Shown: in pieces, positions 16,424 to 24,052 of the stretch
Position numbering within the stretch: position 1 is the stretch's first letter
Layout of the letters: each line of letters begins with the position of its first letter
Assembly (NCBI GenBank): GCA_035624215.1
Contig: DASPRY010000145.1
Location: forward strand, 1 to 64,000
Direction of reading: 5' to 3'
DNA length: 64,000 nucleotides
DNA from: JAFAGX01 sp035624215
GTDB lineage: Bacteria; Acidobacteriota; Terriglobia; Terriglobales; Acidobacteriaceae
Notes under the pieces: generated by a model
Told to the model about the DNA's origin: nothing
Databases searched by the model: none
The model's input: only the letters and a program-made list of their open reading frames with translations
Made by a program: the position numbers and the translations under genes

Positions 16424-16777
16424 TCAGACCTGGTTTGACCAGGCAATACCATCGCAGAGCTGTGATGTCCCGTACTTTTGAATGGCGGCATCCATGACGG
16501 CTCGCACAATTGATATTGTTGCAGGATCGTCATTTTCCCCCGCTGGTCCTGGAGAGAGCCGCCTGTAAGAATGGAGCCAATAAGCCACAGAGTGCTGCGT
16601 GAGCTCATTGGCCAATTGCCGCTCAACCATGCTGCGGTACTGGAGCAACAACTCGCGTCCCCTATCAGGCGAGTAACGACCCGGCGGCACGACCGTCCAA
16701 TAGGATGCCCTCGCGGGGTGCGGCCGCTCCAGCACGCCCGACTTGAAGAGCTGCCGATGCAAAAGGTTAAACGGCAT
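16424..16777 (-). CDS. hypothetical protein, proximal part of an interrupted frame
   Basis: A 117-codon segment starting at ATG 16777 and ending in TGA at 16424-16426. After the stop the same frame continues into the 461-codon segment. The residues around the stop (AWSNQV-stop-EHEILDGLLMLPEL) read like continuous protein. No known domain is seen. The frame is open further upstream to 16912, but that part is rich in Arg and Pro and overlaps the promoter side of the divergent isomerase gene, so I exclude it. It could also be a genuine small upstream gene. Confidence 0.4.
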   Translation of the reverse strand: MPFNLLHRQLFKSGVLERPHPARASYWTVVPPGRYSPDRGRELLLQYRSMVERQLANELTQHSVAYWLHSYRRLSPGPAGENDDPATISIVRAVMDAAIQKYGTSQLCDGIAWSNQV

Positions 16778-16996
16778 TTGATAGTATTCAATGGCGGTCG
16801 GCGACCCAGCGGGCGGCCTCCGGTGCCTTTGCTTGATCCTCCTCGTTCCCATTTGCCCTCGCGCGAGTGTGCCGGCCGAACGCACGCAGCTCAGTGCCCA
16901 TTCTAAAACCAATTTGAAAACTCTCGCCCCAGCCCCTGGATTCCGAGAGCACGTCAGAAATGCGCTCCGCTGCGACCGAGCCTATAATCTGCAGCA

Positions 16997-17767
16997 ATGC
17001 TCCTAACCTTCTCCCACGGCCCGATCCGCGAAGTGCGGCTCAATCGTCCGCCAGTCAAAGCCCTCTCTTACGAGCTGATTAGCGGACTCCGGGAGGCAAT
17101 CGAGGCGGCACCGCAAAATCGCGCTAAAGCGCTGATTCTCTCGGGCTCACCCGGAAGATTTTCGGGTGGACTCGATGTGCCGCTGCTGCTCACGTACGAT
17201 CACGCCACCATCGCCGCCCTGTGGCGCGAATTTTACGCATTGTTGAAAGCTTTAGCTTGCTCACCGGTCCCTATCGTCGCAGCCATCACAGGTCATGCTC
17301 CAGCTGGTGGAACGGTGCTTGCTTTGTTCTGCGATCGGCGAGTCATGGCCGATGGAGATTTCAAGATCGGTCTGAACGAAGTGCAAGTCGGACTCCCATT
17401 GCCGCCGGTGATTATGGCTGGCCTGCGCCGCCTGGTTGGCCCCCGTCAAGCCGAACGCCTCTCAGTCGGTGGCCTGCTGATTTCGCCGCAAGAAGCGCTG
17501 GCTTGCGGGTTCGTCGATGAACTCGCTTCCGCTGATCAGGTCAACGATCGCGCACTTCAATGGTGCCGCAACCTGCTCGCTTTGCCTTCCGAAGCCATGG
17601 CGATCACTCGTCGCCTGGCTCGCGCTGACCTCACAGAATATTTTGATCAGAACCTCAAGCCTGAGATCCAAAAGGTGACTGAGAGCTGGTGGGCGCCCGA
17701 AACCCAGAACGCCTTGCGCGCCCTGACTGAGAAGCTGGGCAAGAAAGTGGCTGGATTGTCATCCTGA
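16997..17767 (+). CDS. enoyl-CoA delta-isomerase (crotonase family)
   Basis: A 256-residue crotonase-fold enzyme closest in motif to mitochondrial-type delta3,delta2-enoyl-CoA isomerase (ECI1). It has SGGLD, GHAPAGGTVLAL-CDRRVMADG and IGLNEVQVGLPLP. The single catalytic glutamate E128 is where ECI1 has it, and the second glutamate typical of hydratases is missing. It would shift the double bond of unsaturated fatty acyl-CoA during beta-oxidation. No other beta-oxidation gene is adjacent. The last codons (TCA TCC TGA) are contributed by a GTCATCCTGAGC dispersed repeat that overlaps the 3' end. Confidence 0.85.
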   Translation: MLLTFSHGPIREVRLNRPPVKALSYELISGLREAIEAAPQNRAKALILSGSPGRFSGGLDVPLLLTYDHATIAALWREFYALLKALACSPVPIVAAITGHAPAGGTVLALFCDRRVMADGDFKIGLNEVQVGLPLPPVIMAGLRRLVGPRQAERLSVGGLLISPQEALACGFVDELASADQVNDRALQWCRNLLALPSEAMAITRRLARADLTEYFDQNLKPEIQKVTESWWAPETQNALRALTEKLGKKVAGLSS

Positions 17768-17776
17768 GCAAGCGTC
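17758..17776 (+). repeat. partial GTCATCCTGAGC repeat overlapping a gene end
   Basis: GTCATCCTGAGC (17758-17769) matches the start of the repeat units at 11189 and, in part, 61685. It supplies the last two sense codons and the stop of the isomerase gene. The rest of the unit is degenerate. Confidence 0.5.
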
Positions 17777-17812
17777 TTTTGCGCAGCGAAGTTGAGGCGT
17801 TGGCGCGGCGTT

Positions 17813-17842
17813 CCGGACAGCCGGGGGCGGCTGTCCCTACGT
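17813..17842 (-). repeat. 30-bp palindromic repeat, inverted copy of 14931-14960
   Basis: Contains the perfect hairpin GGACAGCC-GGGGGC-GGCTGTCC. It lies in the 83-bp gap between the convergent isomerase and MBL-hydrolase genes, where it may also act as a weak transcription barrier. Confidence 0.6.
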
Positions 17843-17850
17843 AGTCCTGC

Positions 17851-18477
17851 CTACTTCAGAAACGGATTGTTCTCCCGCTCTTCTCCAATCGTGGTGAGCG
17901 GGCCATGTCCCGGAACAACCACCGTCTCATCCGGCAAAGCCAGCACTTTTTCGTGCAGGGAACGAATGATCTTTTCGAAGGAACCGCCGGGCAGATCGGT
18001 GCGCCCAATGCTTCCAGCAAAAAGTGTGTCCCCGGCGATCAACTTCTTCTCCGTTGGAAAATAGAGGCAGATACTGCCTTCAGTGTGGCCGGGCGTGTGA
18101 ATCACGTTCGCCACCAATGGACCCGCCTTCACCGTATCGGCTTGCGCGACACTCTGATCAATTTCCACCTTGCCAGGAGACGCCATCCCCACCCACGCGG
18201 CTTGCATGTCGAGCATCTTGAGCAGGGCATAGTCATTTTGATTGAGCAAAATTGGCGCGCCGGTGGCGGCGCGCAGCTTCATCGCCCCACCAACGTGATC
18301 GATGTGAGCATGAGTGATGACTATCTGCTTGACCTGCAGCTTGTGTTTTGCGATCAGGGCAAGAACGTCCTCAATATCATCACCGGGATCGATGACCATC
18401 GCTTCGCGCGTGTTCTCGTCTCCGATGATCGAACAGTTGCACTGTAACGGGCCGACGGGAAAGATTTCGTGGATCAT
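17851..18477 (-). CDS. MBL-fold hydrolase (glyoxalase II-like)
   Basis: A 208-residue metallo-beta-lactamase-fold hydrolase with the complete metal set: THAHIDHVGG (H56, H58, D60, H61), HTPGHTEGS, AGDTLFAGSIGRTD and VVPGHGP. It belongs to the short, bacterial glyoxalase-II-like group (YcbL type) that hydrolyses thioesters such as lactoylglutathione-like substrates, though glutathione itself may not be used here. It starts 11 bases after the stop of the class V aminotransferase and is likely in one operon with it. No signal peptide, so it acts in the cytoplasm. Confidence 0.9.
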   Translation of the reverse strand: MIHEIFPVGPLQCNCSIIGDENTREAMVIDPGDDIEDVLALIAKHKLQVKQIVITHAHIDHVGGAMKLRAATGAPILLNQNDYALLKMLDMQAAWVGMASPGKVEIDQSVAQADTVKAGPLVANVIHTPGHTEGSICLYFPTEKKLIAGDTLFAGSIGRTDLPGGSFEKIIRSLHEKVLALPDETVVVPGHGPLTTIGEERENNPFLK

Positions 18478-18488
18478 GGCTGGCTTTG

Positions 18489-19778
18489 CTATCGCAGCGT
18501 CTCTCGACGATATTCGTCGAATGTTTCAAGAAATCTATCGATGTCCTTCTTCGAAAGATAGTAGGGTGTGGACAGGCGCAGTTTCGAGGGTTCGCCGCCA
18601 CGAATGCGAATCCTATGTTGGGTCCACATCCAATTCTCCAGCTCCATGCGTTTGATGGGAGGTACATTGACCGTGGCGATAGCACAACGCAGTGTTGGGT
18701 CTGGTGAAGTCCAAGATTCCGCCCCACGCTTGATCATCTCTCCAAGAATGTAGTCGCAGAGCTGACGGTGGCGGCGCTCGATGCGATCCAATCCAATCTC
18801 GTTCGCCAGCTTGATGGCCGCCCGCAATCCCCACAGCGAAGGGACATTGGAGGACCCGATGCGTTGGAAGCGCTCTGCTCGCAATTTGGGATCGTCCCAT
18901 CCTTCCGTCGCAACCGTATTCCAAACGCGGTCGATGACTTCGTCGCGCACGTATAGGAATCCTGTTCCTTTGGGCGCCATCAGCCATTTGTGGGGACTGG
19001 ACGAATAGAGATCGCAGCCGACATCATGTAGATTGAGGGGCATCATTCCCGGTACATGCGCGCCATCCACCGCCGAGAGTATGCCTTTTGATCGCGCCAG
19101 CCCGCAGAGTTCCTTCGCCGGCAAAACTACCCCTGTCGCAGTGGTAATGTGGCTGAAGAAGATCACCCGAGTGCGCTGCGTGATCGCATCGCTAAATAAG
19201 GTAAGAACGTGACTCGTATCCTTGACTGGCTTGGGTAAGATGACTCTCTTCACGACAACGCCGTAGCGCTTCGCTCTCAAATTCCAGGGGTGTTCTCCGC
19301 TTGGATGCTCCTGATCGGTCATCAGTACTTCGTCGCCTGGCTGCATATCAATGCCGTTGGCGATGTAACTATTCGCTTCGGTCGCATTACGCACCAGGGC
19401 AATCTCATCACGTGTGCAGCCAACGAAATTCGCCAGAGGATCGCGGAACTCGTTCCAGGCGGCATAGCCCCAGATGGGATAATCCTCTGGATCCTGCTGG
19501 TCCATTCTTTCTGTGTTGTTGTAGCCCTCGAAAATGGCTCGTAGAACCGGCGCTGGACTGGAACCTACGGTGCCGTTGTTCAAATAGATTTCATCAGCCG
19601 GAATCAGAAACTGCTTGCGCATCTCGGCCCAATAGGCATCTTCGTTGTTGTGGTATAAAGCCGGATCGGGCAGCGAAGAGGGCGCATTGGCAAGCTGGCC
19701 CAGCAAGGCTGGACGCAAGCCCATGACTGACGCAAGCCCTGCGGCCGTGGATGAGAGAAATTGGCGACGGTCGAACAT
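18489..19778 (-). CDS. class V aminotransferase/isopenicillin-N-epimerase-like PLP enzyme with Tat signal
   Basis: A 429-residue PLP enzyme with the cysteine-desulfurase/isopenicillin N epimerase fold. Visible landmarks are LNNGTVG, DQEHPSG, the PLP-ring aspartate in AVDGAH (D238) and the Schiff-base lysine in SSPHKW (K264). The N terminus, MFDRRQFLSSTAAG followed by a hydrophobic stretch, is a twin-arginine signal. This suggests that the folded holoenzyme is exported to the periplasm, which is unusual for a PLP enzyme. The substrate is unknown. It is followed closely by an MBL hydrolase gene and faces the M48 protease gene. Confidence 0.87.
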   Translation of the reverse strand: MFDRRQFLSSTAAGLASVMGLRPALLGQLANAPSSLPDPALYHNNEDAYWAEMRKQFLIPADEIYLNNGTVGSSPAPVLRAIFEGYNNTERMDQQDPEDYPIWGYAAWNEFRDPLANFVGCTRDEIALVRNATEANSYIANGIDMQPGDEVLMTDQEHPSGEHPWNLRAKRYGVVVKRVILPKPVKDTSHVLTLFSDAITQRTRVIFFSHITTATGVVLPAKELCGLARSKGILSAVDGAHVPGMMPLNLHDVGCDLYSSSPHKWLMAPKGTGFLYVRDEVIDRVWNTVATEGWDDPKLRAERFQRIGSSNVPSLWGLRAAIKLANEIGLDRIERRHRQLCDYILGEMIKRGAESWTSPDPTLRCAIATVNVPPIKRMELENWMWTQHRIRIRGGEPSKLRLSTPYYLSKKDIDRFLETFDEYRRETLR

Positions 19779-19967
19779 TAGCGACTCCAGAGCTTGCCAA
19801 CAGCTCAGCTCTGCAGGGAACGCGTCATGTTACGACCGCGCCAGTCTAATGGCAAGTTGTTGAAGGCAGAACCTCGACATAGCTACCGGCGATAAACAGA
19901 TAACCTTCCTTGAGCCTTTTGCGTCTTACTCTTAGGGAAGTTCTGTATAGCCTCTTTGTCGCGGCGT

Positions 19968-19973
19968 TATAAT
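19968..19973 (+). promoter_or_regulatory. TATAAT -10 box of the M48 protease gene
   Basis: TATAAT 37 bases upstream of the ATG at 20011. No good -35 box is visible. The leader that follows contains a short perfect hairpin, GCCCT-CTGC-AGGGC (19982-19995), just before the ribosome-binding site, which could tune translation. Confidence 0.45.
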
Positions 19974-20010
19974 CGTGCAGGGCCCTCTGCAGGGCGGGAA
20001 AAGGGTGCGT

Positions 20011-21174
20011 ATGAAGTTCCAAAATTGGCTATTCGCGGCAGTTCTCGTAATGGGTAGTGCATTTGCCCTGGCGCAGGCGCCAGCCTCCGGCAGCCCCGGC
20101 CAGACTACGCCTCCGCCTAGCAACGATCCCGGTGTCTCCACCGGCTCGCCTCAAACCCAGCCAACTCAGAATACGACTTCGCAGGATCAGTCGAAAACGG
20201 AAACGCCAGTTCAGCCGGCCGATCCCAGCAAAGTGAAGCACGACGGCGGCAAGGATGACGTGGACGCCATCGGCAACCGCAAAATTGGCGGGCGAGGCTT
20301 GGGCAACTGGTACTCCATCGAGACTGACATGAAGATGGGCAAGCAGTACGCCCAGATGGTGGATTCTTCCTCCAAGCTGATCACCGACCCTGTGATTACC
20401 GAATACATCAACCGGATTGGGCAGAACATCGTGCGCAATTCCGATGCGCAGGTACCGTTCACCTTCAAAGTCATTGATTCCGACGCGGTGAATGCGTTCT
20501 CGCTTCCCGGCGGATTTGTCTACATCAACACCGGCACGATTCTGGCTGCGGATGAAGAGGCCGAACTGGCTGGCGTAATGGCGCATGAGATCGCGCATGT
20601 TTGCGCTCGTCACGCCACCCGCCAGATGACTCGCGCGCAATACGCGGGGATCGCTACTATCCCGCTCATCTTCGTGGGAGGCGGTCTTGGTTATGCTGTG
20701 TACGAGGCTTCCGGGCTTGGCTTGCCCGTCGCCTTCATGAGCTTCCAGCGCGGCTTCGAAGCCGAGGCCGACTACCTCGGTCTGCAGTACGACTACAAGA
20801 CCGGATACGACCCTCAGGCCTTCATCAGCTTCTTTGAAAAAGTCGAGGCGCAGGAAAAACGGAAACCCGGTTTCATGGATAAGACGTTCGCCAGTCATCC
20901 ACAGACCCCGGATCGCATCGAGGCTTCCCAGAAGGAAATCGCAACGATTCTGCCGGCGCGGCCGGAATACACCGTCACCACGTCGGAATTCGATGACGTG
21001 AAGGCGCGTTTGGCGGCGATTGAGAACCGTCGCAAGATGACCGAGCCAAAGGACGCTAATAAGCCCAGTTTGCGGCGGGCGTCGTCCACCAACAAGAACG
21101 GCGGCACCGATCAGACCACCAGCGACGATGACCGTCCAACCTTGAAGCGCAGGGACGACAGCAACAATAATTAG
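20011..21174 (+). CDS. secreted M48-family zinc metalloprotease
   Basis: A 387-residue exported peptidase of the M48 (BepA/YfgC/Oma1-like) group. The signal peptide is residues 1-21, ending ALA-QA. A Pro/Thr/Gln-rich linker runs to about 75. The catalytic domain has NAFSLPGG-VYINTG, the zinc motif HEIAH at 192-196 and the third ligand in FEAEADYLG. The C-terminal tail is charged and probably disordered. There is no TPR domain, unlike BepA. The likely role is periplasmic quality control of outer-membrane proteins. The ATG at 20011 is chosen for the signal peptide and the AAAAGGG ribosome-binding site; the frame opens 12 codons earlier. A strong terminator follows. Confidence 0.9.
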   Translation: MKFQNWLFAAVLVMGSAFALAQAPASGSPGQTTPPPSNDPGVSTGSPQTQPTQNTTSQDQSKTETPVQPADPSKVKHDGGKDDVDAIGNRKIGGRGLGNWYSIETDMKMGKQYAQMVDSSSKLITDPVITEYINRIGQNIVRNSDAQVPFTFKVIDSDAVNAFSLPGGFVYINTGTILAADEEAELAGVMAHEIAHVCARHATRQMTRAQYAGIATIPLIFVGGGLGYAVYEASGLGLPVAFMSFQRGFEAEADYLGLQYDYKTGYDPQAFISFFEKVEAQEKRKPGFMDKTFASHPQTPDRIEASQKEIATILPARPEYTVTTSEFDDVKARLAAIENRRKMTEPKDANKPSLRRASSTNKNGGTDQTTSDDDRPTLKRRDDSNNN

Positions 21175-21203
21175 TGCAGACGCTTACGCTCCTGAAAATA
21201 AGA

Positions 21204-21232
21204 AAAGCCGCGACTCGCGTCGCGGCTTTCTT
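21204..21232 (+). terminator. rho-independent terminator after the M48 protease
   Basis: Stem AAAGCCGCGAC/GTCGCGGCTTT with loop TCGC, followed by TTCTT. It lies 30 bases after the stop codon. The A-tract on the 5' side means it could also stop the convergent gene at 21257. Confidence 0.85.
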
Positions 21233-21256
21233 GCTTAAGCCCAATCTTGAACTCGG

Positions 21257-21496
21257 TTAAGCAGCCTGTTTCGTGACCAGCGAACGGGCTGCGTAGTGGC
21301 GCTGTTCCGAGGGCGTGCCGATCACGCGCATTTCTTCCCAGTCGTACGGAAATTCCTTGCCGCAATCCAGACACACCACGTAGGTTCCGGTCAAAGAGGC
21401 TGCCTTACTCCGACGAGTGCCTGGACGGATGGTTATGGGGAAGCTGTAATGACTGTGCCAGCATCCGAATAGCCCTCGCAATATCTCGCCCAACAT
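21257..21496 (-). CDS. small protein with CxxC zinc-ribbon-like motif
   Basis: A 79-residue protein of unknown function. The centre reads TYVVCLDCGKEFPYDWEEMRV, a single CxxC knuckle followed by aromatic and acidic residues, suggesting a half zinc ribbon or a dimeric metal site. The ATG at 21496 has a strong GGGAGG ribosome-binding site six bases upstream; a TTG five codons earlier lies inside that site and is rejected. It is a lone gene convergent with the M48 protease. I infer that it is real from the ribosome-binding site and the conserved-looking core. Confidence 0.65.
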   Translation of the reverse strand: MLGEILRGLFGCWHSHYSFPITIRPGTRRSKAASLTGTYVVCLDCGKEFPYDWEEMRVIGTPSEQRHYAARSLVTKQAA

Positions 21497-21712
21497 TTGG
21501 CCCTCCCACAAGAGCCGCTACCTTACCCCCTCACTACCTGTCTTACCTGCCATGCTCTCCTGCTATCTACTTAGATTCAGCCCTGAAATAAAAGGTTCGT
21601 TCTTCCCGGAATGCCGCAGCCGGTCGGCTGATGACAATGTGAAAGACTTTGCAGAGTATGGATTTACGAGAAGCCGACGCGAAGTCGGAGTGCAAGAGGC
21701 TGTTACAACGAA

Positions 21713-21970
21713 TCACACACCTTCCGGGCCAGCCTTTTTCTTGGCGTGGCACTTGGAAACTATCGCGGTGCGAAGGCGGGTGCGAAGATCTTCGGGCAGT
21801 TCGTAGAGTTGCGAATTACGATAGATCTCGATGGTCTTTTTGGTGGTGTCGCAAACCACGTAGCAGTTATGGCACCAGGCAAGATGATCTTCCAGCTCGG
21901 CCTTTGTGCGGTCGTCAATGGCCCCATCTAAATAGTTGGTGAGCTCCTGCAGAAATTCAGAGCATTTCAC
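21713..21970 (-). CDS. zinc-finger (zf-HC2) anti-sigma factor
   Basis: An 85-residue protein with the zf-HC2/ZAS signature: Cys3, then LTNYLDG, then HLAWCHNC (H29, C33, C36). It has no membrane helix, so it is a cytoplasmic, probably redox- or zinc-responsive, anti-sigma factor. The ATG overlaps the stop of the ECF sigma gene in ATGA, indicating translational coupling and matched stoichiometry. By family it should bind and hold the cognate sigma factor. Confidence 0.85.
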   Translation of the reverse strand: MKCSEFLQELTNYLDGAIDDRTKAELEDHLAWCHNCYVVCDTTKKTIEIYRNSQLYELPEDLRTRLRTAIVSKCHAKKKAGPEGV

Positions 21971-22626
21971 TGGTTCCCATCTCCGCTCTCATGTCTCGGT
22001 TTCCCCGGTGCGCTCTCGCGTCTTTGGAAGTAACGGCTCAACCGATCCCGTAATTGCAACCGCGCGCGCAGCAACCTCGACTTCACTGCAGGAATGCTGA
22101 GGTCCAAAGCCTCGGCAGTCTCTTCCGTCGAAAGACCTTCCACGTCGCGCAAAACAAAAACCGTTCGAAAACTCGGCGGCAAGCCTTGGATGGTGCGGCT
22201 CAAAATGTCACGCAATTCCGCCTGGTTGTATTGTTGCTCAGGGTTCGGGCTCCAGTCCGCGACTTCCCTCGGCAGCGAATCTTCTTCGGTTTTAACATCC
22301 TCATCAAGCGAGACCACGCGCTCCGGCCGCCGGCGCCGCAACTTCATCAGCGCTTCGTTGACCGCGATCCGCACCAGCCAGGTGTAAAACTTCGACTGCC
22401 CCTGGAACTGGTTCAAATTTCCGTACGCCTTCAGGAACGCGTCCTGCACCACGTCTTCCGCGTCTTCCCGATTCTGCGTGATGTGTTGGGCGATACGGAA
22501 CACATTCCGGTCATAACGCCGGACCAACTCTTCGAACGCCCCGACGTCTCCGGCTTTCGCCGCCTGAACCAGCTTCAGCTCATCGCTGACCGGAGGCTCA
22601 GTTACCCTGTTTTGGATGGTGCTCAT
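21967..22626 (-). CDS. ECF RNA polymerase sigma factor (RpoE-like)
   Basis: A 219-residue sigma-70 family ECF factor. Region 2 carries AFEELVRRYDRNVFRIA and DAEDVVQDAFLKAY; region 4 carries LPPSFRTVFVLRDVEGLSTEETAEALDLSIPAVKSRLLRARLQLRDRL split over the helix-turn-helix. An acidic linker (SLDEDVKTEEDSLP) separates the two. It is co-transcribed with the zf-HC2 anti-sigma gene and divergent from the GAF-domain gene at 22883. A hairpin at 22718-22742 lies in its upstream region. Confidence 0.95.
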   Translation of the reverse strand: MSTIQNRVTEPPVSDELKLVQAAKAGDVGAFEELVRRYDRNVFRIAQHITQNREDAEDVVQDAFLKAYGNLNQFQGQSKFYTWLVRIAVNEALMKLRRRRPERVVSLDEDVKTEEDSLPREVADWSPNPEQQYNQAELRDILSRTIQGLPPSFRTVFVLRDVEGLSTEETAEALDLSIPAVKSRLLRARLQLRDRLSRYFQRRESAPGKPRHESGDGNQ

Positions 22627-22717
22627 TTCTCGTCCGATGCAACAATTTTCACGCTTTCGGCAGCATGCGAGGTTGTTATTTTACCGGTTAACCACCGATT
22701 GCGCGTATTTCTTTTGA

Positions 22718-22742
22718 CGTAAATCCCTGCCGGGAGTTTACG
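22718..22742. other. imperfect inverted repeat in a divergent intergenic region
   Basis: CGTAAATCCC-TGCC-GGGAGTTTACG forms a 10-bp stem with one bulged G. It lies 92 bases upstream of the sigma-factor start and 140 bases upstream of the GAF-domain gene. It may be an operator or a leader hairpin. The rest of this 256-bp gap shows nothing clear. Confidence 0.4.
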
Positions 22743-22882
22743 CCCCCATGGCCTGGTGGTTACGATCTTCTTGAGAGCAGGTACTTCGGTCACCATCCAG
22801 CCAGGCGGATTAGCCCTATAATCAGAAATTTGCAGAGCAAAACCAGGCAAGCCGCGGTTTAGCCCCTAAAGATTACTCAACC

Positions 22883-23983
22883 ATGGCCGAAAAAAGCCGC
22901 ATCGCAAAAGTCGTGGAGAAGGCAGTGGCTCATGTGCTTGAGAGTCATCTGCCGCAATTGCAAAAAGACCTGGTCGAACTGGTTCTTAAGGAGCTGAAGC
23001 CGGAAAAGGGCAGTACGGTCCTGGCTGCGAGCGGCGCCGAAGACCTGCTTAAGGCAATTTCCCTCATTCACGGTGGTACCACTCAGAAGGAGATTCTTCG
23101 CGCCCTTCTGGAAAGTACAAATCATTATTGCGGGCGGGCTGCTTTGTTCGTGATAAAGGCCGGGACCGCAAACGGATGGCAGGGGCGCGCATTCGACAAC
23201 AATGATGACATCAAGGACTTTGCTCTGGACGTGACCGCCGTTGCTCCATCCCAGGTTATGCAGACCCGATCCGCACTGAATTCCCACATCGCCGACATGG
23301 ATCCCAAATTTATCTCGCGCTTTGGAGCGCCGTCTCAGGACCAGATCCTGCTGCTGCCGTTACAGCTAAAAGATAAGGTTGCCGCTTTGGTCTACGCCGA
23401 TGGAGGGATGGATGGCGGCGGAGCCATGGATGCTGCGGCCCTCGAAGTCCTGGTCGCCGCAACCAGCGCTTGGCTTGAAGTCGCATCGCTGCGCAAGCAA
23501 GCGGCAAAAGAGGGAACTGCAGAACCTGCCGCTGATTCTGCTCCCGCGCCGGTACAAACCGTTTCTTCTTTTTCCGATCCCTTTGCCGCCCACGCGCCCA
23601 AGCATGCTGTGGCCACCGTTGCCACTGAGGCCGCCGAACCGGTGGCTGCCGCGCCGGCAGGAATGGCCGCTGCCGCTGCTCCAGCCAAAGACGCCTTCGC
23701 GCAAATGTCGCCTGAGGACGCCGATATCCATCGCAAAGCGCAACGCTTCGCCCGCTTGCTCACCGACGAGATCAAACTCTACAACCAGGCCAAGGTCGCC
23801 GAAGGCCGTAAGCATAAGGACCTATACGATCGCCTCAAGGAAGACATCGAAAAGAGTCGAGTGACCTACACGAAACGTTACGGCCATAGCGTTGCCGCAA
23901 GCGGCGATTACTTTAACAGCGAACTGGTCCGCAGCCTGGCCGAAGATGACCCATCGCTAATGGGCGCAAACTTCCGCCGCTAA
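22883..23983 (+). CDS. GAF-like domain protein with C-terminal helical region
   Basis: A 366-residue cytoplasmic protein. Residues about 55-200 resemble a GAF domain (ALFVIKAGTANGWQGRAF, LLLPLQLKDKVAALVYADGG). A low-complexity Ala/Pro-rich linker follows (about 215-275), then a charged helical C terminus from DADIHRKAQRFARLLTDEI to the end. The final domain resembles regions found in acidobacterial and myxobacterial gliding or regulatory proteins, but I cannot name it. The ATG at 22883 is the only sensible start. It stands between the ECF sigma operon and the lytic transglycosylase. Confidence 0.75.
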   Translation: MAEKSRIAKVVEKAVAHVLESHLPQLQKDLVELVLKELKPEKGSTVLAASGAEDLLKAISLIHGGTTQKEILRALLESTNHYCGRAALFVIKAGTANGWQGRAFDNNDDIKDFALDVTAVAPSQVMQTRSALNSHIADMDPKFISRFGAPSQDQILLLPLQLKDKVAALVYADGGMDGGGAMDAAALEVLVAATSAWLEVASLRKQAAKEGTAEPAADSAPAPVQTVSSFSDPFAAHAPKHAVATVATEAAEPVAAAPAGMAAAAAPAKDAFAQMSPEDADIHRKAQRFARLLTDEIKLYNQAKVAEGRKHKDLYDRLKEDIEKSRVTYTKRYGHSVAASGDYFNSELVRSLAEDDPSLMGANFRR

Positions 23984-24052
23984 GACCTGAGAACCGAACT
24001 CGGAAACAACTTTGCCATCCACCTCTGATTAAAATAGACGATAATTATTGCA

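Noticed and set aside
20029..20898. 289-residue minus-strand frame opposite the M48 protease
   Set aside because: The sense frame has a signal peptide and HEIAH zinc site; the antisense frame has no motif.
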